Part shown: one piece after another, positions 36,385-47,264 of the stretch | Layout of the letters: every line of letters begins with the position of its first letter | How positions within the stretch are numbered: position 1 is the stretch's first letter | From: Puniceibacterium sp. IMCC21224 | Lineage (GTDB): Bacteria > Pseudomonadota > Alphaproteobacteria > Rhodobacterales > Rhodobacteraceae | Direction of reading: 5' to 3' | NCBI RefSeq assembly: GCF_001038505.1 | Contig: NZ_LDPY01000001.1 | Span: 3,038,001 to 3,102,000 of the forward strand | Length of the DNA stretch: 64,000 nt | Position numbers and translations under genes: made by a program | Notes under the pieces: generated by a model | Databases searched by the model: none | What the model was told of the DNA's origin: nothing | What the model saw: the letters and a program-made list of their open reading frames with translations, nothing else

Positions 36385-37691
36385 CCCCGCTTGCAGACAT
36401 CCTTGGGGCCCAAATCGCTGCACATGGGCCGATGACGCTGGCCGAATACATGCTGGTTTGCCTGCTGCACCCGCGCCATGGCTACTACACCAACCGCGAT
36501 CCGCTGGGACGGGACGGCGATTTCACCACCGCGCCCGAGATCAGCCAGATGTTCGGCGAACTTATCGGGCTGAGCCTGGCGCAAACCTGGCTGGATCAAG
36601 GTGCGCCCGACCGCTTTACCCTAGCCGAACTCGGCCCCGGCCGCGGCACGTTGATGGCCGACATCCTGCGCGCGACACGTGCGGTGCCCGGATTCCATCA
36701 GGCGCTTCAGCTGCATCTCGTCGAAGTATCTGTCCCGCTGCGTATCCGTCAAACCGACGCGCTGACTGGCTATGCCCCCATCTGGCACGATACAGTGGGC
36801 ACCCTTCCCGAGGACCCTCCGCTCTTTCTTGTGGCGAACGAGTTTTTCGATGCGTTGCCGATCCGGCAGTTCCGGCGCGATGCGGCTGGCTGGCGCGAAT
36901 GTGTCGTCGGACTGAACAACGGCGCGCTGTCCCTTGGCCTGACCGCGCCCGCCCCCCTCGCCGCCCTTGAACATCGACTTGAGGATACGACCCCCGGTGA
37001 CGTGGTCGAGCTGTGCGAGGCCGCCCGCCCCATCACGCAACTGATCGGCCAGCGGATCGCGGATCATGGCGGCGCCGCGCTGATTGTCGACTACGGCGCC
37101 TGGCGCAGCACTGGCGACACCTTTCAGGCAGTGCGCGATCATTCGCCCACCGATCCATTGGCCGCGCCCGGCACAGCAGACCTGACCGCGCATGTGGACT
37201 TTGAGGCCCTGGCCCGTGATCTGCCCTGTGCACACAGTCAACTCACCGCGCAAGGCGTCTTTCTCGAACGGCTTGGCATTACGGCGCGGGCGCAGGCACT
37301 GGCGACCAAGCTGGAGGGAGAATCGCTCGACACTCACATTGCCGCACATCGCCGGTTGACCCACCCCGCGGAAATGGGGACGTTGTTTCAGGCGCTCGGA
37401 TTCTTTCCCCATGGGGCCGCCCCCCGCCCGGACTGGACACATGACTCTGGACATTATCACTGCCGACAGTCTTACCCCGCTTGCCCATGGTTTCTTTACC
37501 CGGCATGGCGGCGCATCGTCGGGGGTGTTCGCAGGGCTGAATTGCGGCATGGGGTCGAGCGACCAGACCGAAATCGTGGCAATCAATCGCGCCCGAGTCG
37601 CGGCGGCGATGGATTTGCCCGCCGAATCGTTGGTCGGTGTGCATCAGGTCCATTCCGCGCAGGTGGTAACACTCACCGGTCCATTGACTGA
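36381..37691 (+). CDS. SAM-dependent methyltransferase (MidA/NDUFAF7 family), frameshifted at its end
   Basis: The start ATG overlaps lgt. Family features: [31 protein letters not shown], the SAM loop [18 protein letters not shown], and [14 protein letters not shown]. In mitochondria and bacteria this family methylates a complex I subunit. The expected end is near 37444: with one more C in the C run 37420-37425 the frame would read AAPPPGLDT-stop, with TGA overlapping the pgeF ATG, like the other junctions of this operon. As written it runs through into the pgeF region to 37691 (436 residues). A lost C or a sequencing error is likely. Confidence 0.8.
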   Translation: MTPLADILGAQIAAHGPMTLAEYMLVCLLHPRHGYYTNRDPLGRDGDFTTAPEISQMFGELIGLSLAQTWLDQGAPDRFTLAELGPGRGTLMADILRATRAVPGFHQALQLHLVEVSVPLRIRQTDALTGYAPIWHDTVGTLPEDPPLFLVANEFFDALPIRQFRRDAAGWRECVVGLNNGALSLGLTAPAPLAALEHRLEDTTPGDVVELCEAARPITQLIGQRIADHGGAALIVDYGAWRSTGDTFQAVRDHSPTDPLAAPGTADLTAHVDFEALARDLPCAHSQLTAQGVFLERLGITARAQALATKLEGESLDTHIAAHRRLTHPAEMGTLFQALGFFPHGAAPRPDWTHDSGHYHCRQSYPACPWFLYPAWRRIVGGVRRAELRHGVERPDRNRGNQSRPSRGGDGFARRIVGRCASGPFRAGGNTHRSID

Positions 37692-38199
37692 CGACCCGCG
37701 CCCGCAAGCCGACGCGCTCGTCACTGCGACGCCCGGTGTCGCACTGTCGGTGTTGACAGCGGATTGCCAGCCGGTGCTGTTCGCAGATGTTCAGAACCGT
37801 GTGATCGGTGCGGCCCATGCGGGCTGGCGCGGTGCACTTGACGGGGTCCTCGAAGCGACGGTCGACTCGATGATCGCCCTAGGTGCAAGACGCGACGCCA
37901 TCCGCGCAGTAATTGGCCCGTCGATCAGCCAGCGCGCCTACGAGGTCGGGCCGGAATTCTTTGACACCTTTCTGGCCGAAGATAACGAATACGCGCGCTT
38001 CTTTGCAGGTGGTCCCGGAGACCGGCTGCATTTTGACTTGCCCGCCTTTGGCCTTTACCGGCTGCGGCAGGCAGGTGTTTCGGCAGAATGGACCCACCAC
38101 TGCACCTACTCAGATGCTCACCGGTTCTATTCCTATCGGCGCAGTACGCATGAACGCGAAGCCGACTATGGCAGGCTGATTTCGGTCATCCGGCTCTGA
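37441..38199 (+). CDS. pgeF: Purine nucleoside phosphorylase PgeF (YfiH, laccase-domain protein)
   Basis: 252 residues from the ATG at 37441. Family signatures: [47 protein letters not shown] and AAHAGWRGALDGVLEATV with the zinc-site His/Cys residues. The family cleaves purine nucleosides and prevents peptidoglycan misincorporation in E. coli (PgeF); older annotation as polyphenol oxidase is less well supported. In the lgt operon. Confidence 0.92.
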   Translation: MTLDIITADSLTPLAHGFFTRHGGASSGVFAGLNCGMGSSDQTEIVAINRARVAAAMDLPAESLVGVHQVHSAQVVTLTGPLTDDPRPQADALVTATPGVALSVLTADCQPVLFADVQNRVIGAAHAGWRGALDGVLEATVDSMIALGARRDAIRAVIGPSISQRAYEVGPEFFDTFLAEDNEYARFFAGGPGDRLHFDLPAFGLYRLRQAGVSAEWTHHCTYSDAHRFYSYRRSTHEREADYGRLISVIRL

Positions 38200-38369
38200 C
38201 AGCCCGACGGGGATTGTTGCCAGGACACGCAAAATCCCGAAAAAATCACCGAACTGTCAAACATTCGCCCCATTGTCGCGCGATCCTGACTGCCCAAAGG
38301 GTTCGTCGCCCACAAGACAACGCCAGGTCGGAAACAGGCTGACCGGCACCTTGCTGGAAGGATTTCGAG

Positions 38370-38501
38370 ATGAGGAAACAACGCCGCTTTATCACCTCGG
38401 TCATCGAAACCGCAGGTCACTCACAGATTGTCATGCCATGGGCGCGGCGCACGCGCGGCACTGCCAGTACACCCATGCCGGTGACGCGTAAAATCGCCTG
38501 A
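38370..38501 (+). CDS. Small basic protein of 43 residues
   Basis: An ATG 10 bases after GGAAGG begins MRKQRRFITSVIETAGHSQI..., ending at TGA 38499-38501. It is strongly basic (many Arg/Lys) and has a helical start and a MPWARRTRG middle that recalls small conserved Rhodobacteraceae proteins. It has no hydrophobic span. The function is unknown. The start, RBS and composition support it, but its short length makes it uncertain. Confidence 0.5.
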   Translation: MRKQRRFITSVIETAGHSQIVMPWARRTRGTASTPMPVTRKIA

Positions 38502-38777
38502 TATCGGAATAGGCGCGGGCCCATGGCGGGGCCCGTGACCGGGTCGCAAACCTGACCCGACCCCGCCACGATTCGGCCAATTGTGGCAGGGCAGCCAACG
38601 AACCGCGAACAATGTTGCGGAACGAACTGGATTAACGGCAACTGGCGCTCAATCCTGGCATTCTTTTGACAACGACGCCTGTATCGCGCCATTCATGCTT
38701 TATCGAAATCGCAACAGTCCTTCTGTCGTTGTTGGTGGGGGCCAGCACGGATGTGACCAACCCGAAGGGTTATTCAC

Positions 38778-39569
38778 ATGTCGAGTCTCCAGCACCGCGC
38801 ACAAAGTGTACGCGATACCGTTTCTCTGCAGGTCTCTCGGGACCAGTTTGCTCAGACTGACGGGCGGCCTCGGCGCAACATCTCTCTCATGCGCAAATAC
38901 GAGGCCGCCGCGCTGCTTCCCGACCTCACTATTTCGTTACGCCAGCACATCGCCCCGGCGATCCCTCTGTTCGAAGATGCCTGCTGCGCGTTTGCCCGTG
39001 GCACCCTGATTCAGACTGTCCGCGGCCCCATCGCGATTGAAGATTTGCTGCCTGGTGATTACCTTAAAACTGCTAAGGGGTCTGAGCCGGTGATGTGGAT
39101 CGGATCGACCACTTATGTGCCAGACACCGGTGACGACGGCTCAAGCCTGTCGGGCCTGACCCGCATCACCTCGGACGGTTTTGGCATCGGCCGCCCTCAG
39201 AGCGATCTGCTGATCGGCCCCGCCGCGCGCATGGTTGTGCGGCGCGAAAAGCTGCGAACCCTGATCGGCCGCGACTCAGTCCTGGTGCCGGTATCGGACT
39301 ACGCTGATGGCGACCGGATTTTCAACGTCTCTCCCGGCGGTGCGGTGCAGCTCTATCATCTGATGCTGGCACGTCACGGAGTGATCGAAGTCGGTGGCAT
39401 GGAGATGGAGACCTATCATCCCGGCCAGGGCTTTGATGCGACGCAGGGCGCGAATATGCGCGCCCTTTATCTGTCGATGTTCCCGAACCTCAACCAAATC
39501 TCGGATTTTGGCGAACTGAACCTGTCGCGCACCACCCGAGAAGTTGTCGACAGCCTGACCCTGAACTGA
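38778..39569 (+). CDS. Hint (hedgehog/intein) domain protein
   Basis: 263 residues. The Hint fold begins at CAFARGTLIQTVRGPIAIEDLLPGDYLKT (~75-103) with the catalytic Cys-Ala-Phe start, then SDLLIGPAARMVV. In roseobacters such proteins often combine a secreted or adhesin-like N-terminus with a Hint module; here the N-terminus (~70 residues) has no known domain and no signal peptide. The product of self-cleavage, if any, is unknown. A second Hint gene is at 51961. Confidence 0.82.
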   Translation: MSSLQHRAQSVRDTVSLQVSRDQFAQTDGRPRRNISLMRKYEAAALLPDLTISLRQHIAPAIPLFEDACCAFARGTLIQTVRGPIAIEDLLPGDYLKTAKGSEPVMWIGSTTYVPDTGDDGSSLSGLTRITSDGFGIGRPQSDLLIGPAARMVVRREKLRTLIGRDSVLVPVSDYADGDRIFNVSPGGAVQLYHLMLARHGVIEVGGMEMETYHPGQGFDATQGANMRALYLSMFPNLNQISDFGELNLSRTTREVVDSLTLN

Positions 39570-39603
39570 AACCCGGCCGGGCGACTAAGATAGATTGATC
39601 GCC

Positions 39604-41327
<1,724 letters not shown>

Positions 41328-41548
41328 TCCGATCAACAGGGGCTACGGCAGGCAGCAATAGCTCCGCATGCCGTGGTCCCTGCTGCGCCCTGCCCCCTGT
41401 CATGCTATGACTGCAACGCGGCTTTTCGGCACCAAATCGCCAAAACCCGGTCAAACTGCTTGAAACACAGGCATCCCCGGGTCTAAACGCGCGCCAGACA
41501 CAGGTTCTGCCCTGCGCGAACCCCTTTTCAAGAGCGAGATCCTTTCTA

Positions 41549-43264
41549 ATGACAATGTCGACCAACCTTGCGCCCATCCCCGAGCTCTACGTTTCTTACG
41601 AAAGCGCTCAGAAACTCAAGGTCGAGGCGGGCAATCTGACCTCGCATGACTTGACCCCGCGCCAGGTTTGCGACCTTGAACTGCTGATGAACGGTGGGTT
41701 CAACCCACTCAAAGGGTTCCTTTCGGAAGAGGATTACAACGGCGTTGTCGAAAACATGCGCCTTGCCGACGGGTCGCTCTGGCCGATGCCGATCAACCTG
41801 GATGTCAGCGAGAAATTCGCCGAAACCATCGAAGTTGGTCAGGACATCGCCCTTCGTGACCAAGAGGGCGTGATCCTCGCAACCATGACCGTCACCGACA
41901 AATGGGTCCCGAACAAAGCTGTTGAGGCCGAAAAAGTGTTTGGCGCCGACGATTCCGCGCACCCGGCCGTCAACTACCTGCACAACACCGCAGGCAAGGT
42001 CTATCTGGGCGGCCCGGTCACCGGCATCCAGCAGCCCGTGCACTATGATTTCCGCGCCCGCCGCGACACACCCAACGAACTGCGCGCCTATTTCCGCAAA
42101 CTGGGCTGGCGCAAGGTCGTTGCGTTCCAGACACGCAACCCGCTGCACCGCGCGCACCAGGAACTGACCTTCCGCGCCGCGAAAGAGGCACAAGCCAACC
42201 TGCTGATCCATCCCGTTGTCGGCCTGACCAAACCCGGCGATGTCGATCACTTCACCCGCGTGCGCTGCTACGAGGCGGTGCTGGACAAATATCCGGCGGC
42301 GACCACCACAATGTCGCTGCTGAATCTGGCGATGCGTATGGCCGGCCCGCGTGAGGCCGTATGGCACGGCCTGATCCGCGCCAACCACGGTTGCACCCAT
42401 TTCATCGTCGGTCGCGATCACGCCGGCCCGGGCAAAAACTCGGCAGGTGACGATTTCTACGGTCCCTATGACGCGCAGGACCTCTACCGCGCCAATCAAG
42501 CCGACATCGGCTGCGAAATGGTCGATTTCAAACACATGGTCTATGTGCAAGAACGCGCTCAGTACGAACCCAATGACGAGATTGAAGATCGGGACAATGT
42601 CACGATCCTCAACATCTCGGGCACCGAACTGCGCCGCCGCCTGTCCGAGGGCCTTGAGATCCCCGAGTGGTTCTCGTTCCCCGAGGTGGTCAAGGAACTG
42701 CGCCGCACCAAGCCGCCGCGTTCGAACCAGGGCTTTACCGTATTCTTCACCGGCTTCTCGGGATCGGGAAAATCCACCATCGCAAACGCGCTGATGGTCA
42801 AGCTGATGGAAATGGGTGGCCGCCCCGTGACGCTGCTGGATGGCGATATCGTGCGCAAGAACCTCAGCTCTGAACTGGGTTTCTCGAAAGAGCACCGCGA
42901 TCTCAACATCCGCCGCATCGGCTATGTCGCGTCCGAGATCACCAAGAATGGCGGTATCGCGATCTGTGCACCGATTGCACCCTACGCGACGACCCGCCGC
43001 GCCGTACGCGAGGATATCGAAGAGTTCGGCGCGTTCATCGAAGTCCATGTCGCCACCTCGATCGAGGAATGCGAACGCCGCGACCGCAAAGGCCTCTACA
43101 AGCTGGCGCGTGAAGGCAAGATCAAGGAATTCACCGGCATTTCCGACCCGTATGACGTACCGACGAGCCCTGAACTCAGCCTGGAAACCGAAAGCGTCGA
43201 TGTCGACAATTGCGCCCATCAGGTGATTCTCAAGCTGGAATCCATGGGCCTGATTACCGGCTGA
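41549..43264 (+). CDS. sat: Bifunctional sulfate adenylyltransferase / adenylylsulfate kinase
   Basis: 571 residues. N-terminal PUA-like and ATP sulfurylase domain (QTRNPLHRAHQE, GRDHAGPG) and C-terminal APS kinase domain with P-loop GFSGSGKST (~402-410) and LDGDIVRKNLSSELGFSKEHRDLN. It activates sulfate to APS and then PAPS for assimilation. Start MTMSTNLAPIPELYVS is preceded by GAGCGAGATCC. It probably forms a single-gene unit ending at the terminator downstream. Confidence 0.96.
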   Translation: MTMSTNLAPIPELYVSYESAQKLKVEAGNLTSHDLTPRQVCDLELLMNGGFNPLKGFLSEEDYNGVVENMRLADGSLWPMPINLDVSEKFAETIEVGQDIALRDQEGVILATMTVTDKWVPNKAVEAEKVFGADDSAHPAVNYLHNTAGKVYLGGPVTGIQQPVHYDFRARRDTPNELRAYFRKLGWRKVVAFQTRNPLHRAHQELTFRAAKEAQANLLIHPVVGLTKPGDVDHFTRVRCYEAVLDKYPAATTTMSLLNLAMRMAGPREAVWHGLIRANHGCTHFIVGRDHAGPGKNSAGDDFYGPYDAQDLYRANQADIGCEMVDFKHMVYVQERAQYEPNDEIEDRDNVTILNISGTELRRRLSEGLEIPEWFSFPEVVKELRRTKPPRSNQGFTVFFTGFSGSGKSTIANALMVKLMEMGGRPVTLLDGDIVRKNLSSELGFSKEHRDLNIRRIGYVASEITKNGGIAICAPIAPYATTRRAVREDIEEFGAFIEVHVATSIEECERRDRKGLYKLAREGKIKEFTGISDPYDVPTSPELSLETESVDVDNCAHQVILKLESMGLITG

Positions 43265-43348
43265 TCCACGCGCCTGTGGGATGGTGGGCGGGGCGATGGC
43301 GCAGCCAAGCGCCCGACCATCACCCCGCACCGAGCATGACAAAAAACC

Positions 43349-43382
43349 AAGGCTGCCCAAACAGGCGGCCTTATGCTTTTTC
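43349..43382 (+). terminator. Intrinsic terminator after sat
   Basis: AAGGC-T-GCC (43349-43357) pairs with GGC-G-GCCTT (43364-43372) around CAAACA, followed by ATGCTTTTT. Confidence 0.7.
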
Positions 43383-43414
43383 CAGCGCTCGAATCTGGCC
43401 CGGTTAGGCCAATT

Positions 43415-43642
43415 TCAATGCACGGTCACAGGTGCCAGATCATTGTGACGTGCCAGAGAAAACGCCAACGCCCGCTCCTTGACCAGTGCCAGCCGCTCAC
43501 CATCGGCACGGTGTACGGCGTATAGAACATCCTGATCTTCGACCTGATCGCGCACGCCCTGCGGCAGTTCCGCAACCGATACGGGCCGTACATAGACCAG
43601 ACGCTCCTCATCCAGTCCGGCGAAATCATACTTGGTATTCAT
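43415..43642 (-). CDS. DUF1150 family protein
   Basis: 75 residues from ATG 43642 (MNTKYDFAGLDEERLVYVRPV). It matches the small DUF1150 family of alphaproteobacteria that typically lies next to an hsp20 gene, as here. GAGGGG lies upstream of the start. Function is unknown; co-expression with the heat-shock gene 4 bases upstream is inferred. Confidence 0.85.
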   Translation of the reverse strand: MNTKYDFAGLDEERLVYVRPVSVAELPQGVRDQVEDQDVLYAVHRADGERLALVKERALAFSLARHNDLAPVTVH

Positions 43643-43646
43643 AGGC

Positions 43647-44060
43647 TTATCCCCTCTTGATCTGGATGGTCTGCACGACGGCCTGTGGCCGTGACAGCGT
43701 AAGATCGACATGCAACAATCCGTTTTCCATTGTTGCATCGCCCACCTCGACCCCGTCAGCCAGCACAAAGCTGCGCTGGAATTGCCGGGCAGCAATGCCT
43801 CTATGCAGAAACACGCGCTCTGCGCCGTCATCCTGACTGCGGCCACGGATCACCAGCTGACGATCCTCGACCGTAATGGACAGATCCCCTTCCGAGAACC
43901 CCGCCACAGCCAGTGTAATACGGTAAGAATGATCCGACGTTTGCTCGATATTAAAAGGCGGATAACCTTCGTTGCCAGTTTTCGCCGTGCGCTCCAGCAA
44001 ACGCTCCAGCTGCTCGAACCCGAGCATATGGGGATAGGACCCCAAGGTCAGTTTTGTCAT
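43647..44060 (-). CDS. Small heat shock protein, Hsp20/IbpA family
   Basis: 137 residues from the ATG at 44060 (AAAGGA 7 bases upstream); a GTG at 44066 is also in frame. Alpha-crystallin domain: PPFNIEQTSDHSYRITLAVAGFSEGDLSITVEDRQLVIRG...GIAARQFQRSFVLADGV...LHVDLTLSRPQ. It binds unfolding proteins for later refolding. A sigma-32-like promoter lies 66 bases upstream. Confidence 0.93.
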   Translation of the reverse strand: MTKLTLGSYPHMLGFEQLERLLERTAKTGNEGYPPFNIEQTSDHSYRITLAVAGFSEGDLSITVEDRQLVIRGRSQDDGAERVFLHRGIAARQFQRSFVLADGVEVGDATMENGLLHVDLTLSRPQAVVQTIQIKRG

Positions 44061-44125
44061 CGACACGTCCTTTGCACAAAGCGACAGTCACCATCAGGGC
44101 CCCGTTGTGGCGACCCAGTAACGTC

Positions 44126-44159
44126 AAATATGGGAATCGTTTCGCCGCGACGCAAGGGC
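44126..44159 (-). promoter_or_regulatory. Sigma-32 (RpoH)-like promoter of the hsp20 gene
   Basis: On the minus strand, CCCTTGCG (44151-44158 complement) is followed after 16 bases by CCCATATTT (44126-44134 complement), close to the CCCTTGAA-N13..17-CCCCAT consensus of RpoH promoters, upstream of a heat-shock gene. Confidence 0.5.
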
Positions 44160-44225
44160 TTTGCTCACAGCATCCGACAGGCTATCCTCACCGGGTTGCA
44201 TATCAGACAAGGACACCTCAGCCCT

Positions 44226-44450
44226 ATGAACGCACCCGGCGAAATCTCGATGAAGACCGACGACGTGCTGCGGGTCGAGCTTGAAGTTTTCCGCCGCGAA
44301 CACCGTGACCTCGATGACGCAATCCGCGCACTCCAGGATCGGGGCACCGCCGACCAGCTCACCCTGCAACGCCTCAAAAAGAAAAAACTCTACCTCAAGG
44401 ACCGCATCGCCCTGATCGAGGACCGCCTGCTACCCGATATCATCGCCTGA
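44226..44450 (+). CDS. YdcH family protein (DUF465)
   Basis: 74 residues from ATG 44226; a second Met (44250, MKTDDVLRVELE) gives 66. Two helices with a basic hairpin (EVFRREHRDLDDAIRAL...LTLQRLKKKKLYLKDRIALIEDRLLPDIIA) define the DUF465 family. Function unknown. It is divergent from hsp20. Confidence 0.85.
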   Translation: MNAPGEISMKTDDVLRVELEVFRREHRDLDDAIRALQDRGTADQLTLQRLKKKKLYLKDRIALIEDRLLPDIIA

Positions 44451-44631
44451 TCCATCGTCCGCAGCGTGATCGCAACCGCCAACGGCGTCGACCCGCGGAA
44501 TTGTCCCGCCCCACGCCAAAAGCTTGTCCGGCACTCCCCAACGCAACCTCGCTCCCATCCAGATTCTCAGTCGGCATTGCCGCCACATCCATAGCGGCTA
44601 TAGTGCGCTTTCAGAATTCCGGAGGGACGCG

Positions 44632-45126
44632 ATGACGCAATCAGAGGTCAAAGTCGGCATCATCATGGGCAGCCAGTCCGACTGGCCAACGATGAAAGAG
44701 GCCGCGAATATTCTCGATACACTCGGCATCGCGCATGAGGTCCGCATCGTTTCGGCCCATCGCACCCCGGATCGCCTGTGGGAATATGGTAAGACTGCCG
44801 TTTCGCGCGACCTTCAGGTCATCATCGCCGGGGCTGGCGGCGCCGCGCACCTGCCAGGTATGATGGCATCCAAGACTCGGGTACCGGTGATCGGCGTGCC
44901 GGTGCAGACACGGGCCCTATCGGGGGTCGACAGCCTCTATTCGATTCTACAGATGCCACGCGGCTTTCCCGTCGCCACCATGGCCATCGGCGCCGCCGGG
45001 GCCGCCAATGCAGGCCTCATGGCCGCCGCTATTCTGGCTCTTCAGGATCCGGCGCTGGCCTCCCGGCTCGACCAATGGCGTGCCGACCTCTCCGCCTCGA
45101 TCCCGCTCGAACCCTCGCGCGACTGA
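44632..45126 (+). CDS. purE: N5-carboxyaminoimidazole ribonucleotide mutase
   Basis: 164 residues from ATG 44632, with GGAGGG upstream. Class I PurE signatures: [34 protein letters not shown] and [14 protein letters not shown]. It moves the carboxyl group of N5-CAIR to form CAIR in purine synthesis. purK follows after 74 bases. Confidence 0.96.
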   Translation: MTQSEVKVGIIMGSQSDWPTMKEAANILDTLGIAHEVRIVSAHRTPDRLWEYGKTAVSRDLQVIIAGAGGAAHLPGMMASKTRVPVIGVPVQTRALSGVDSLYSILQMPRGFPVATMAIGAAGAANAGLMAAAILALQDPALASRLDQWRADLSASIPLEPSRD

Positions 45127-45200
45127 TCGCATCTTCTCTTTCCAAATACGCACCGCGACACCTGCCACAGGCGGCTGCGCCCGGCACAAAGGCCCGACAG

Positions 45201-46271
45201 ATGACCACTCCCCTCCCTTCCGGCTCCACCATCGGCATCATCGGCGGCGGCCAGCTTGGCCGTATGCTCTCGGTTGCCGCCGCGCGCCTCGGTTACCGCA
45301 GTCATATCTTCGAACCCGGTGCCCAGCCGCCCGCCGGTGACGTCGCCCATGCCGTCACCACCGCAGCCTATGACGACACCACGGCACTGACCGCCTTTGC
45401 GACCTCAGTCGATGTCATTACCTACGAATTCGAAAATATCCCGACCCAAGCGCTCGACCTGCTGCAAACCCTGCGCCCAATCCATCCGGGCCGCGAAGCA
45501 CTGCGCGTCTCTCAGGACCGCCTAACCGAAAAGACCTTCCTGACCGATCTGGGCCTCACAACCGCACCCTTTGCCGATATCCCCGATGCCGCAGCACTGA
45601 CCGCTGCGCTCGACACCATCGGTACGCCCTCGATCCTCAAGACCCGTCGCTTCGGCTACGATGGCAAAGGCCAGTCACGCCTCACCACGGCCATTGACGC
45701 GAAAACCGCCCTGGCCGACATGGCCGGTGCTCCGGCGATCCTCGAAGGTTTTGTCGATTTTAGCTTTGAAATCTCAGTCATCGCGGCCCGTAGCATCGAC
45801 GGCGCGGTCGCATGTTTCGATCCGGGCGAAAACGTCCACAGCGACGGTATTCTGCGCACAACCACCGTGCCCGCGCGCCTTTCTCCGTCACAACGCTCTG
45901 ACGCAATTTTGATCGCTGCGCGCATCCTCAACGCGCTAAACTATGTCGGCGTGCTAGGGGTCGAACTCTTCGTCACACCCAAAGGCTTCATCGTCAACGA
46001 AATCGCCCCACGGGTGCATAATTCCGGCCATTGGACCCAGAGTGGTTGCGCTGTAGACCAGTTTGAACAGCACATTCGCGCTATCACCGGTTGGCCGCTC
46101 GGTGACGGCAGCCGCCATTCTGATGTGCGGATGGAGAACCTGATAGGCGACGACCTCATGCGTCTGCCTGCCCTCGCAACTGCGCCGCACACGTCCCTTC
46201 ATCTCTATGGCAAACCCGAGGCCCGACCTAACCGCAAGATGGGCCACGTCAATCATATCACACCACGCTGA
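45201..46271 (+). CDS. purK: N5-carboxyaminoimidazole ribonucleotide synthase
   Basis: 356 residues from ATG 45201. N-terminal IGIIGGGQLGRMLSVAAARLG and ATP-grasp domain with KTRRFGYDGKGQ (~140-155), EISVIAARS and NEIAPRVHNSGHWT. It carboxylates AIR with bicarbonate and ATP. It is the last housekeeping gene before the insertion-sequence remnants. Confidence 0.95.
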   Translation: MTTPLPSGSTIGIIGGGQLGRMLSVAAARLGYRSHIFEPGAQPPAGDVAHAVTTAAYDDTTALTAFATSVDVITYEFENIPTQALDLLQTLRPIHPGREALRVSQDRLTEKTFLTDLGLTTAPFADIPDAAALTAALDTIGTPSILKTRRFGYDGKGQSRLTTAIDAKTALADMAGAPAILEGFVDFSFEISVIAARSIDGAVACFDPGENVHSDGILRTTTVPARLSPSQRSDAILIAARILNALNYVGVLGVELFVTPKGFIVNEIAPRVHNSGHWTQSGCAVDQFEQHIRAITGWPLGDGSRHSDVRMENLIGDDLMRLPALATAPHTSLHLYGKPEARPNRKMGHVNHITPR

Positions 46272-46330
46272 CCGTTTGTCCCATCAGGATCGACCGGAAC
46301 CGGAGGGCAGTCCACCGCAAATCCAAAGGT

Positions 46331-46570
46331 ATGTGGACGTAGAATTTTCTCAGCACGTTACCTGATGAAGATGACGAGACTTAACGGCCCCCAAATCTTA
46401 GCGATTCGGCGGACAACGAAAGGAAGCGTGCCAGTGGCTGAGCTGTGCTGTGGGCACGACATCTGTCTATAATTGGCGCGCGAAGTTTGGCGGTATGGGC
46501 GCGTCAATAATCAACCGGATGAAGAGCCAGGAGGACGAGAACTGTTGGCTGAGGCGCATGTTTGCATGAT
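46331..46570 (+). pseudogene. Remnant of IS3-family element: inverted-repeat end plus orfA
   Basis: The bases GTAGAATTTTCTCAGCA (46338-46354) match the end of the complete IS3-family element at 57521-58717 (GTAGAATTTTCTCGGCA on its coding strand). Then ATG 46365 begins MKMTRLNGPQILAIRRTTKG...VAELC, parallel to [20 protein letters not shown] of the intact copy. It frameshifts near the CGHD segment and breaks off at WLRRMFA. Only this 5' part is left. Confidence 0.8.
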
Positions 46571-46696
46571 CGAAAACCACGTCCTCCGCAATCGATTTCG
46601 CGGTAATATTCGCCTCAGGCTCAGGATTCATAGCCAGGAATAACGAGCGTGGCGATGGCGGAGAACAAGCCCTTGGGACATGCGATTGCTGCACCA

Positions 46697-46738
46697 CTGC
46701 CCGGCAGTGCATTGCACAGCAATGTTAAGAGAGGGGAC
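46697..46738 (+). repeat. Palindromic repeat, copy A (inside orfB remnant)
   Basis: GCCCGGCAG, an inner palindrome ATTGC-ACA-GCAAT and GAGAGGGG at the end. It separates RRVIGW from SNRM of the transposase. Confidence 0.75.
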
Positions 46739-46851
46739 CCAGCCGATGACGCGCCGGGAGTATAGATCAAGAATGACCGCAAGATACAACCAGCCCTCAC
46801 TGGTCCAGTTATATGAAATATCGCCTGCCCATTTCTGGTTCGGAGCATCCA

Positions 46852-46893
46852 TTGCCCGGCAGGCGGTTTGCAAAGTAAATCTGCCGAGAGGGG
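46852..46893 (+). repeat. Palindromic repeat, copy B (inside orfB remnant)
   Basis: Same frame of GCCCGGCAG ... TTTGCAAA ... GAGAGGGG. It separates SQRQR from APNQKW of the transposase. Confidence 0.7.
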
Positions 46894-47021
46894 CGCTGTC
46901 GCTGAGACAGTGAGCGGACGCGCCACGCGCGATACCCGCGTGATGTGACCTGCATAGCACGGCAAAGAAACTCAACCGGCCATTCTTCTCTCCAGGCGTC
47001 AATGAAGGCGACCCTCATCCG

Positions 47022-47059
47022 CTGCCCGGCAGCGCATGTTTGCATGCGCGAGAGGGGAC
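47022..47059 (+). repeat. Palindromic repeat, copy C (orfA/orfB junction)
   Basis: CTGCCCGGCAG, then the hairpin GCGCATG-TTTG-CATGCGC, then GAGAGGGGAC; same orientation as A and B. Confidence 0.75.
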
Positions 47060-47081
47060 TTTGGCCTGCAAAGAAGCCTAA

Positions 47082-47102
47082 CGGTGAATGTTCCATTCAC
47101 CG
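47082..47102. repeat. Second type of palindrome inside the broken IS
   Basis: CGGTGAATG and CATTCACCG form a perfect 9-bp inverted repeat around TTC. It lies in foreign sequence that separates two pieces of the orfA C-terminus (before GFFAGQ). Confidence 0.6.
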
Positions 47103-47225
47103 GTCGGCCAGTGGATTGCCGCTTTTCAACACTTCCCTCCCCTCTCGTAGCAGGCGGACTTCCCTGCGAAGGCGTTCGTTCTCCCGTTCCACATCTTCAT
47201 GAGGGCCCTACATCAAATCATCATG

Positions 47226-47264
47226 CTCCCTCTCGGGACATTGCTTTGCAATGCTCTGCCGGGC
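47226..47264 (-). repeat. Palindromic repeat, copy D (inverted, inside orfA remnant)
   Basis: On the minus strand: GCCCGGCAG, CATTGC-AAA-GCAATG, CCGAGAGGG. It replaces about 15 codons of orfA after PQVSSD. Confidence 0.75.

Noticed and set aside
41546..43360. Very long open frame (604 codons) antisense to sat
   Set aside because: It is a codon-bias shadow of the sat gene; the sense frame is a complete known enzyme and the antisense protein has no recognisable motif.
46697..47264. Repeats considered as a CRISPR array
   Set aside because: Copies vary in sequence, have unequal spacing, include one inverted copy and the spacers are transposase coding sequence.
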